NCBI RefSeq assembly: GCF_042477335.2
Contig: NC_091264.1
Location: 37,062,886-37,126,885 of the forward strand
Direction of reading: 5' to 3'
Source: Ovis canadensis
Taxonomy: Eukaryota; Chordata; Mammalia; Artiodactyla; Bovidae
Length of the DNA stretch: 64,000 bases
Shown here one piece after another: positions 55,935 through 64,000 of this stretch. Both the position numbers and the translations under genes were made by a program. The notes beneath the pieces were generated by a model. It did not search any database, had not been told where the DNA came from, and saw only the letters and a list, made by a program, of their open reading frames with translations. How positions within the stretch are numbered: the stretch's first letter is position 1; each line of letters starts with the position of its first letter.

Positions 55935-57455
55935 TTGTCAAGATGGTGAAGTAGAAAGACATGCACTCAACTTCAGCAAGAACACCAAAATCGCAACTAG
56001 CTGGTGAACAGCCATCAACAGGAGAACGTTGGATCCCACCAAGAAAAGATACCCCCACATCCAAGGGCAAAGGAGAAGCCCAAACAAGACTGTAGGATGG
56101 GAGAAATTGCATTTAGAATTAAACCTCATACCTGCCAGAGATGCTGGGAGGGTGCAAACAAAGCCTTTGTGTGCATCAGAATCCAGGGAAAGGAACAGTG
56201 ACCTCCACAAGAGACTGAGCCAGACCTGCCTTTGAGTGTTTGAGGGTCTTCTGTGGAGGCAGGGGTCAGCAGTGGCCTGCCGCAGGGACAGGGGCTCTGG
56301 CTGCAAAAGACCTGGGAGGTGTGGCGTGCAGCATAAGTCCTCTTGGAGGAGGTCACCATTAACACCACCACAGAGCCATTGAGCAGACGACCCATAAACT
56401 GCAGAACAATTATACCAAAGAAGTTCTTGCACTGTTGCAAAAGTTGTAGGGCCTACAACAGGTTTCCCAGCCTGTGGATCCAGCAAAGGGACTGAGAACT
56501 CCCAGGGAATTTGACTTTGGAGGCCAGTAGGATTTGATTACAGAACTTACGCAGGACTGGGGAAGCAGACTCTTGGATGGCACAAACGAAACCTTTTGCA
56601 CACCAGGACCCAGGAGAAACAAGCAGTGACCCCACAAAAGACTGATCCAGACTTGTCTGTGAATGTCCAAGAGTCTCTTTTGAGGCATGGGATGACAGGG
56701 GCCCTGAATACTACAGTCCTGGGACCTGCGGCGTGCTGGTGAAAGTACTTTTGAAGGAGGTTGCTATTAATGCCATTACCCCTATCATAGTTTGGCCTCA
56801 GGCCAAACTACAGGCAGGTAACACAGCCCCACCCATTAGCAGAACCAGAGCAAGACCCAGTTTCCCCACAGCCAGCCCCTTCTGTCCGGAAGCTTCCACA
56901 AGCCTTTAATCCTCATCCATCAGAGGAAGACAGAATGAAAACCACAGTCACAGAAAATGAATCAAACTGAACACATGGCTCACAGCCTCATCTAATTCAA
57001 AGAAACTATGAGCCATGCCATGTAGGGCCACCTAAGATGGATGGGTCATGGTGGAGAGTTCTGACAAAATGTGGTCCACTGGAGAAGGGAATGCCAAACC
57101 ACTTCAGCATTCTTGCTTTGAGAACCCCATGAACAGTATGAAAAGATAAAAAAACATGACACCAAAAGATGAACTTCCCAGGTTAGTAGGTGTCCAAAAT
57201 CCTACTGGAGAAGAGTGGAGAAATAGCTTCAGAAGGAATGAAGAAGCTAGGCCAAACTGGAAACAACGCCCAGATGCAGATGTGTCTGGTGGTGAAAATA
57301 AAGTCTGATGCTGTAAAGAACAGTACTGCTTAGGAACCTGGAATATTAGGTCCATGAATCAAGGTAAATTGGAAGTGGTCAAACAGGAGATGGCAAGACT
57401 GAACATCAAATTTTAGGAACCAGTGAAATAAAATGGACTGGAATGGGCAAATTTC
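55935..57455 (+). mobile_element. BovB LINE 5' region (5' UTR and start of ORF2), 3'-truncated
   Basis: From AAGATGGTGAAGTAGAAAGA to the first endonuclease residues. Landmarks are AACAGCCATCAACAGGAGAA, TCACCATTAACACCACCA, CCCCACCCATTAGCAGAACC and GGGTCATGGTGGAGAGTTCT. The - strand open frames over 55938-56688 are chance frames in this UTR. At 57325-57415 the + strand encodes YCLGTWNIRSMNQGKLEVV KQEMARL, the start of the apurinic endonuclease domain (GTWN), then a stop. The LINE then ends at about 57455 with no RT or tail. Confidence 0.82.
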
Positions 57456-57515
57456 ATTAAGTTGTTACATAGTAACAATTTCTCTGAATTGAGTATGGAC
57501 TAAATATGAAGAATG

Positions 57516-57544
57516 TGGGGTGTGTGTGTGTGTGTGTGTGTGTG
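57516..57544 (+). repeat. (TG)n microsatellite
   Basis: About 13 TG units directly after GGGG. Likely length-polymorphic. Confidence 0.9.
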
Positions 57545-57944
57545 GGCAGGTGCTTGTTACTAAAGTGAATTCTAACCACAGAAGAAAAAAGAGCCAAAGA
57601 CAAACATTTAATTTTATAATGACATTTAATCCACTGGCATTTTATACAAAATAGACTTATAGATAGCATTTGAGCTCTTGTTTCAAATAGTAAACATGCA
57701 AAAGAAATGAAGTATAAGAATATTCAAACTGTAAATGAAAAATATTGCCTGCCATATCAGAATACGAAAGATTCTGCAGCCATTAGCCATTAACTCTCTT
57801 CCCAAGGGTGAGCCTTGAAGGCACTCAGGATAAAAACACAGAATGCCCACCATCAAGCCCCCAGTTACTGCAGGCACCTTCAACAGTGCACCTTGAGGGG
57901 ACTCAGGAAGGAAAAGAACAAGAATTGACCCTAGAGAGCTAAGG

Positions 57945-58240
57945 TGCAAATCAAATGAATGATTTCAGTGAGCTCAGACTTTTGCATCTTCCCATACTTA
58001 GAAAAGAGTTACATTCCTTAACTTGAAATACCTGGTTTTCTTTAATCAGTAATTTTTTGATGTTCTGATCACCTGGTCTTTGTTGCAAAACTCCTATCCT
58101 GTATCCTGTCCCACCCACCCCCCCACCTTCCCTCCTCCCACTCTTTGGAACAATCCTCAAAGCTATTTCAGAGAATGCCTCCTGAATTTAAATCCTCAGC
58201 AAGTCTGCCAAATAAAACACAATTCTTCTAAAATAGACCA
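57945..58240 (+). repeat. MER41-like LTR remnant
   Basis: GACTTTTGCATCTTCCCATA, GATCACCTGGTCTTTGTTGC, AATCCTCAAAGCTATTTCAG and AATAAAACACAATTC follow the order of a class I LTR of MER41 type. GCATCTTCCCATA with the following AGAAAAG is also found at 37326-37348. The assignment is from pattern memory. Confidence 0.5.
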
Positions 58241-58694
58241 TTTTTAAAATCCAGAAAGCACTGTCAAAAAAAAATCATATTACTGTTTACATACATACAT
58301 TTCCTTCTTATTTCTTACATAAATTATTTTCATTGGCTTCAGTTATAATCTTTGGGATTGAAGATGTAGTATGTACATTAAGGAACTGACATGATTAGAA
58401 GGTGCTGGTTTCATTGTAAATCCTCCTCCATGTGGAAAAAAATACAAGAAAATACATAGAATATTCACCCTGTAACTACCCACTGGCAAGAATCCATTTG
58501 ACCATCTGTTGTATGAGTCACATTTCTTCAATTAAACAATCACTGATGTGAAGAGACAGCTCCAGATTTGTTAAAATGTTTTCACACTGGATATGTGGGG
58601 CTCAGGATCTATCCATTCCATTCCATATACTCATTGGATGCTGCCATTTTGTTTCAAGTCTAGATAATGGGAAAAGAAGCTGAGGCACAGGCTT

Positions 58695-58769
58695 TTAGGC
58701 TTCACGTTCTAATGGGAGGTAGTCGAGAAGTTCATGGAAACGGTTGTCATATTCTATCCTCATAGGAAC
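58695..58769 (-). CDS. RHAG: RHAG last coding exon (exon 10)
   Basis: After a T-rich tract and acceptor TTCCTTAAG, the frame continues in phase 0 from exon 9. It reads VPMRIEYDNRFHELLDY, then LPLEREA and TAA. This is the cytoplasmic C-terminus of the Rh-associated glycoprotein. Human RHAG, as I recall it, ends only a few residues after this junction (VPKTR), so 24 residues here is longer. The start VP is shared and the splice phase is right, so I accept the exon, but the end could be species-specific. The stop is at 58695-58697, and the 3' UTR lies to the left. Confidence 0.75.
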   Translation of the reverse strand, partial: VPMRIEYDNRFHELLDYLPLEREA

Positions 58770-59501
58770 CTTAAGGAAAAAAAAAAGATTAAGGCACGTT
58801 TTATAGTTTCTTTCACTGGGCTTATCAAAGGTTAGTTTCGAAACAAAGATATTTTCTGTAATTCTTATTCAAGTATAGAAAGAACTGGGAATAAAAATTG
58901 TTTGAGTTGGGAAGAAACAAAAGAACAAAAATATTTATCCCACCCATCCTGACTACATTCTCTTTCGCAAACCTGTTCTCTCTTTGAAAATCCCATTTGA
59001 ATGCATCCAAGTATCTATCACTCTTAGGCTTTGCAGGAAATAATTTGGAAGAAAATGTCAATGAAATAAAGAGGTAGAAACTGGAGGATGGAAAGAAGCT
59101 AATGTTTCGTGAGTCACAGAACTTCTTGTATCCTCACCAAGATTCTTCAACCCTGCATGTCCCACCTGCTTGGTCTACTTATGTGTGATGTAAAATCTCA
59201 CATGGCTGCCCAGGATTCCTATATTTTTATGAGGAGCTTTTCTTTATTTTTTTTATTGCTCTTGGAGGAGCGAAAGGGTACTTGTCAACTAAAGTCTGTT
59301 TTTCCTTCATCTAGTTTCTGCCTTGCAAGATATTATAGCTTCTGATTTTATCTTTCTGGGCACATTGTTTCAATTTCTCTCTGTAAGTGGGGAGTTCAAC
59401 CACTTTTGTCCTAAGGATGCCACACAGACATCTAGACATGTGGTGGGCAGAACTTTGCCTAGTATGGTCATCATATACATCCTTAGAGCACTACACAGTA
59501 C
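58770..59501 (-). other. RHAG intron 9
   Basis: Unique AT-rich sequence between exons 9 and 10. No repeat of known type or other exon recognised. Confidence 0.7.
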
Positions 59502-59575
59502 CTCCCAATAAACATAATCATCGTAGCAGTCCTCATCAGGTGGTTGTGCCCAGAAAGGTATCTTTAAAATTGCAC
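59502..59575 (-). CDS. RHAG: RHAG exon 9
   Basis: Acceptor CCACTTTCACAG, donor GAG|GTACTG, 74 bp. The split Gly codon from exon 8 is completed, then [19 protein letters not shown] and YVYWE follow. This matches the end of RHAG, where human has LILKLPLWGQP...CYDDSVYW as I recall. It encodes the end of the last membrane helix and the start of the cytoplasmic tail. RHAG forms a trimer with RhD/RhCE in the red-cell membrane, carries ammonium/ammonia and probably CO2, and anchors the Rh complex to the ankyrin cytoskeleton. No lesion is seen. Confidence 0.93.
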
Positions 59576-59785
59576 CTGTGAAAGTGGGGAGAAAATAAGT
59601 CATGTTATGAGGCTGAAAAGGAAAATCAACTTGCTTAGTAATTAAAATACTGTTATAAAGTCGTCCCCTGGAGCTCACATGATTACTGTCAGAAATGTAG
59701 AAGAATTTTAAGTTTATCAATGTTTAATAAGATCTATTATGCTGAGAGCATGAGGTAGAGGGAAATGCTTATTTTTTATGCTCAC

Positions 59786-59859
59786 CTGTGATTAGCCCTC
59801 CAACAAGTGCTGTTGCAATGGAAGAACCTAGCGCAGCTAGTTGACTGACCGCTGCAGTC
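59786..59859 (-). CDS. RHAG: RHAG exon 8
   Basis: Acceptor TTTTGGCCTCCTAG, donor ACAG|GTGAGC, 74 bp. Reads TAAVSQLAALGSSIATALVG, then GLIT and the first base of a Gly codon. AALGSSI..A.VGGL.TG is the conserved twelfth transmembrane segment of Rh glycoproteins. Open and in phase with exon 9. Earlier exons (1-7) are not in the window; they should lie beyond position 64000 on this strand. Confidence 0.93.
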
Positions 59860-60129
59860 CTAGGAGGCCAAAAATACAGAATTGTTTGTCCAAGATGCCA
59901 AAAAAATCCCGCGTCTCCCGAGGGTGTGCATGCTTGCCACCTTCAGGCCAGAGTGTGGCATGATATACCAGCAAACAGTTATTACAATTTTTCTTTAATC
60001 TCATATATTTTCTTTGAAACTCTTAATCAATGTTCACAAATTCTTATAAGCACATATACAAGAACCACCCTTCTCTTCAAAAATGATGAAAATATCTTCC
60101 TCAGAAAGGGTTTAGTATTTCTAAAAATG

Positions 60130-60200
60130 TAATTGGAGATCAGATTCAACAAATATTTATTGGGTGCTTGCTCTGTGCCAGCTTCCCTTCTAGGCAATGA
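60130..60200 (+). mobile_element. MIR-like fragment in RHAG intron
   Basis: TATTTATTGGGTGCTTGCTC TGTGCCAGC...TTCTAGGCAATGAGA is MIR-type text. Confidence 0.55.
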
Positions 60201-60351
60201 GAAAGGAGCAATGAGCAAAACAAATGGAAACTGACATCTCTCCTTACCCCATCCCCCTAAAAACAATTGTGATGAAATGAAAAATCAGAAAAGCTGATTT
60301 TAGCATATAGTGTAGGGACGAGATATTAAAGTGTGTCTCTGTATCTCAGAA

Positions 60352-60552
60352 GGGCTTCCCAGGTGGCTCAGATGATAAAGTATCTGCCTGCAATGCGGGA
60401 GACCCGGGTTCGATCCCTGGGTTGGGAAGTTCCCCTGGAGAAGGAAATGGCAACCCACTCTAGTACCCTTGCCTGGAAAATTCTATGGACGGAGGAGCCT
60501 GGTAGGCTACAGTCCACGGGGTCGCAAAGAGTCGGACACGACTGAGCAACTT
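60352..60552 (+). mobile_element. Bov-tA SINE, well preserved
   Basis: Full head AGGGCTTCCCAGGTGGCTCA, B box GGGTTCGATCCCTGGGTT, then GGAGAAGGAAATGGCAACCC and ACACGACTGAGCAACTTCA. Among the youngest-looking SINEs in the window. Confidence 0.95.
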
Positions 60553-61374
60553 CATTTTTTCTTTCTTTCTGTATCTTAGAAGTAGTTACCTTGAAATGAA
60601 GTGAATGAAAAATTCCTTATAATTTGGGGAATAGAAGAATATGATAAAAAGCTATAGAAATGCATAAAGCTGTCAAAAGAACTAGGAGTGTGGGACTCTC
60701 CTTAGCAAATGCCTCTTAAAAGGCAGTTAACAAATAGTTGAAAGATCAAATAAGTGATTGCAGGACAGCAAACTGCTGGAAGAGGAAAGTGTGTTGCTCT
60801 TTATGCCTCATCCTTCAAGGGAAAGAATGTACTGACTCAGATTTCTTTCTCTCTCTCTCTCTCAATTTAAAGGGTTTAATCTCTTTCTACTGAAGGAAAA
60901 GTTGTCCAAGAAATGTATGATTATTGTAAAAATATACAAAACCCTTAAGAAAAAGAAGGGGAAAAGTTTAATTTCCCTCCAATCCTATCAGTATAAACAT
61001 GTAAAATATAACCAACTATTTTTATAAAAATGTAATCATATCATGATATTGGGTTTTCACATTAAATCTTAATGTTCTTTTCTGTCAGTGAATGTAGATC
61101 TGGATCATAGCTTTTATTGCTACAGAGTATGACACTATACAAATATACTGTAATTACAGTTCTATAGATTGAATATTTAGATTACAACTTATGTTTCATA
61201 TTTTAAAATATGCTGTGAAAATAAATCCTCTTATGAACATGCTTATGGACTTGTCCAATAATTTCCCTAAAATAAAACTTAACTAGAAATGGGATTATTT
61301 GTAAAAGTTTATAGACTTAATTAGGCCTTTTCCAAATAGGAACTTGTACAATTTATATCTCCATTTTGTTACTT
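60553..61374. other. RHAG intron 7, no gene recognised
   Basis: AT-rich with a (CT)n run at about 60849-60862. No exon of RHAG was found here. Confidence 0.5.
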
Positions 61375-61578
61375 TGTGTTAGTCGCTCAGTCATGTCCCA
61401 CTCTTTGCAACCCCACTAACTGTAGCCCACCAGGCTTTTCTATCCAAGAAATTCTCCAGGCAGGAATACTGGAGTGAATTGCCATTCCCTTCTCCAGAGG
61501 AACTTCCCAACCCAGGTATCGAACCCTGGTCTCCTGCCTCGCAGGCAGATTCATTACCATTTGAGCTACAGGGAAGTC
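61375..61578 (-). mobile_element. Bov-tA SINE, antisense
   Basis: TGTTAGTCGCTCAGTCATGT through CTCCAGGCAGGAATACTGGA to the antisense head TACCATTTGAGCTACAGGGA. It directly abuts the BovB copy that follows. Confidence 0.92.
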
Positions 61579-61579
61579 A

Positions 61580-62992
61580 GATGCTGTGAAAGTGCTGCAC
61601 TCAATATGCCAGCAAATTTGGAAAACTCAGCAGTGGCCACAGGACTGGAAAAGGTCACTTTTCATTCCAATTCCAAAGAAAGGCAATGCCAAAGAATGCT
61701 CAAACTACCGCACAATTGCATTCATCTCACATGCTAGTAACGTAATGCTCAAAATTCTCCAAGCCAGGCTTCAGCAATATGTGAACCGTGAACTCCCTGA
61801 TGTTCAGCTGGTTTTAGAAAAGGCAGAGGAATCAGAGATCAAATTGCCACCATCTGCTGGATCATGGAAAAAGCAAGAGAGTTCCAGAAAAACATCTATT
61901 TCTGCTTTATTGACTATGCAAAAGCCTTTGACTGTGTGGATCACAATAAACTGTGGAAAATTCTGAAAGAGATGGGAATACCAGACCACCTGACCTGCCT
62001 CTTGAGAAATCTGTATGCAGGTCAGGAAGCGACAGTTAGAACTGGACATGGAACAACAGACTGGTTCCAAATAGGAAAAGGTGTACGTCAAGGCTGTATA
62101 CTGTCACCCTGCTTATTTAACTTCTATGCAGAGTACATCATGAGAAACGCTGGGCTGGAAGAAACACAGGCTGGAATCAAGATTGCCAGGAGAAATCTCA
62201 ATAACCTCAGAATGCAGATGACACCACCTTTATGGCAGAAAGTGAAGAGGAGCTAAAAAGCCTCTTGATAAAAGTGAAAGAGGAGAGTGAAAAAGTTGAC
62301 TTAAAGCTCAAAATTCAGAAAACGAAGATCATGGCATCTGGTCCCATCACTTCATAGCAAATAGATGGGGAAACAGTGGAAACAGAGGCAGACTTTATTT
62401 TTTGGGGCTCCAAAATCACTGGAGATGGTGATTTCAGCCATGAAAGAAAAAGACGCTTACTCCTCAGAAGAAAAGTTATGACCAACCTAGATAGGATATT
62501 CAAAAGCAGAGACATTACTTTGCCGACTAAGGTCGGTTTAGTCAAGGCTATGGTTTTTCCTGTGGTCATGTATGGATGTGAGAGTTGGACTATGAAGAAG
62601 GCTGAGCGCCGAAGACTTGATGCTTTTGAACTGTGGTGTTGGAGAAGACTCTTGAGAGTCCCTTGGACTGCAAGGAGATCCAACCAGTCCATTCTGAAGG
62701 AGATCAGCCCTTGGATTTCTTTGGAAGGAATGATACTAAAGCTGAAACTCCAGTACTTTGGACACCTCATGCGAGGAGTTGACTCATTGGAAAAGACTCT
62801 GATGCTGGGAGGGATTGGGGGCAAGAGGAGAAGGAGACGACTGAGGATGAGATGGCTGCATGTCATCACCGACTCGATGGATGTGAGTCTGAGTGAACTC
62901 AGGGAGATGGTGATGGACAGGGAGGCCTGGCGTGCTGCGATTCATGGGGTCACAAAGAGTCGGACACGACTGAGCAACTGAACTGAATTGAA
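61580..62992 (+). mobile_element. BovB LINE, 5'-truncated, sense
   Basis: Encodes RT blocks in three broken frames. These are VLHSICQQIWKTQQWPQDWK (61589), CFIDYAKAFDCVDHNKLWK (61910) and the C-terminal domain at 62376-62981 (201 codons, [20 protein letters not shown]). The catalytic YADD region near 62205 is frameshifted (CTCAGAATGCAGATGAC lacks bases against the copy at 53970). Ends in CAACTGAACTGAATTGAAC. Confidence 0.94.
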
Positions 62993-63129
62993 CTTTGTTA
63001 CTTTAGCCACCATTCAGTATTATAATTTATAATATCTTTACCAGTATTATATACTGAAAAATGGATAACTTGTTTTAAATTGCATTTCTTTGATTACTAG
63101 TGAGGTTGAATATTTAATATATATTTCAG

Positions 63130-63463
63130 TTCAGTTCAGTTCATTTGAGAAGTTTGAGCATTACGTTACTAGCTTGTGAGATGAGTGCAATTATGCGGTA
63201 GTTTGAGCATTCTTTGGCATTGCCTTTCTTTGGAATTGGAATGAAAAGTGACCTTTTCCAGTCCTGTGGCCACTGCTGAGTTTTCCAAATTTGCTGGCAT
63301 ATTGAGTGCAGCACTTTTACAGCATCATCTTCCAGGATTTGAAATAGCTCAACTGGAATTCTATCACCTCCACTAGCTTTGTTCATAGTGATGCTTTCTA
63401 AGGCCCACTTGGCTTCACATTCCAAGATGTCTGGCTCTAGGTGAGTGATCACACTATCATGAT
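63130..63463 (-). mobile_element. BovB LINE, antisense, large internal deletion
   Basis: Starts with the BovB tail CAGTTCAGTTCAGTTCA and then jumps directly to the RT fingers/palm region (TTGAGCATTACGTTACTAGC), which in other copies lies more than 1 kb further on. The - strand frame at 63141-63452 has PIPKKGNAKECSNYR and NKASGGDRIPVELF. Ends at about 63463. Confidence 0.9.
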
Positions 63464-63464
63464 A

Positions 63465-64000
63465 CTCATTTGATTTTCTTCTTTTGTAAGCTGTCTGTTA
63501 ATTTTATCAGAATTTACCAATATCTTTTACAAGGTATTAAAAGATGTTTCTGATGAAAAGTATTTCATGATAAAATAGACTTGGAAAATGCTGGATTAGA
63601 CAAAATTAACAGCATTATAAAAGTTAGGCTGCCATGATTTGAAAAATTGTCCCCTAAGTATGTTAACTTCTCCTTGTTCTATGTTTACCAATAAACCCAA
63701 TTTACATTTTCATAATCTGAATAGACACATGTGAGTAAGTAGGCTTGACTCTAGGACAAAATATTGTATCTACTGTGTGAGATATGTGTGAATTTTGTCC
63801 ACAAATGTGAATGGAATTTCCAAGGTTTGCGCCCTCAACTCCTCTTGAGTAAATTAAGTTGTTGCTAAGTCTGTATACCCAAGGACTAGACTCTTAACCA
63901 TGAAATCTACCCCAAATCTGGCCACTGAGCAAGAATTAAGCCTATTTACTCTCATGTGTCTATTCAGATTATTAAAATGCAAGTTGGGAAATGTTTCCTT
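63465..64000. other. RHAG intron, no gene recognised
   Basis: AT-rich. AATGTGAATGGAATTTCCAA and neighbouring text could be old repeat, but nothing is specific enough to name. Confidence 0.4.

Noticed and set aside
55938-56486. 182-codon - strand frame
   Set aside because: It lies wholly in the BovB 5' UTR on the opposite strand and has no known domain.
58770-59501. Read-through of RHAG exon 9 into the intron giving a longer C-terminus
   Set aside because: The frame stays open past the GTACTG donor, but exon 10 follows in phase with a good acceptor and begins with the VP residues known for the family end.
62315-62869. 184-codon - strand frame
   Set aside because: Antisense of the BovB RT C-terminal domain, a shadow that recurs in every BovB copy of this window (for example 13819, 29463, 30293).
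1-64000. CRISPR array, operon, phage or bacterial defence system
   Set aside because: All interspersed repeats are ruminant SINEs, LINEs and LTRs; genes have spliceosomal introns; no regular direct repeats with unique spacers are present.

Overview
The window is a piece of a ruminant nuclear chromosome, most likely cattle or a close relative. The evidence is the repeat content: many BovB (RTE-type) LINE fragments on both strands, many BOV-A2 and Bov-tA SINEs, and endogenous retroviruses of ruminant type. Three host loci were recognised from their protein sequence: C6orf141 (+ strand, 1562-2125), a cytochrome P450 family 2 pseudogene (- strand, 15743-27639), and the last three coding exons of RHAG (- strand, 58695-59859). 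In human, C6orf141 and RHAG lie together at 6p12.3 and a CYP2AC1 pseudogene is, from memory, reported there. This makes the equivalent bovine region the likely source and CYP2AC1 the likely identity of the P450 relic.

Layout. 1-650: SINE and BovB tail. 700-2500: GC-rich promoter and intronless C6orf141 reading frame. 2.5-15.2 kb: unique AT-rich DNA, ancient MIR/CHR SINEs, paired remnants of an LTR, and two BovB copies; one BovB is bounded by an exact 12-bp target duplication and splits an LTR. 15.7-27.6 kb: eight of the nine expected CYP2 exons, in order and with almost standard lengths, but with in-frame stops, frameshifts, a lost splice donor and lost catalytic-site residues. 28-32 kb: L1, CHR SINE and BovB pieces. 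32.1-38.1 kb: an old LTR element, + strand, with paired LTRs. It contains a later BovB, a fragment of 18S ribosomal RNA sequence and a solo LTR of BTLTR1 type. 38.3-47.2 kb: one BovB copy split by a nearly full-length class I retrovirus on the - strand (38919-46208, 4-bp TTTC duplication, tRNA-His-type primer site, gag with two zinc knuckles, decayed pro-pol, env almost deleted). 47-55 kb: SINEs, L1, ERVL and MLT1 LTRs, a BovB copy and a U6 snRNA pseudogene. 55.9-57.5 kb: an isolated 5' part of BovB. 58.7-59.9 kb: RHAG 3' exons. 60-63.5 kb: RHAG intronic SINEs and two opposed BovB pieces.

The genes do not form a pathway. C6orf141 is an uncharacterised protein, RHAG is an ammonium/gas channel subunit of the red-cell Rh complex, and the P450 is dead in this assembly. 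No bacterial-type operon, CRISPR array or new defence system is present. The most informative features are the exon-by-exon decay of the P450, the nested retroviral insertions, the rRNA and U6 pseudogenes, and the non-standard C-terminal exon of RHAG.
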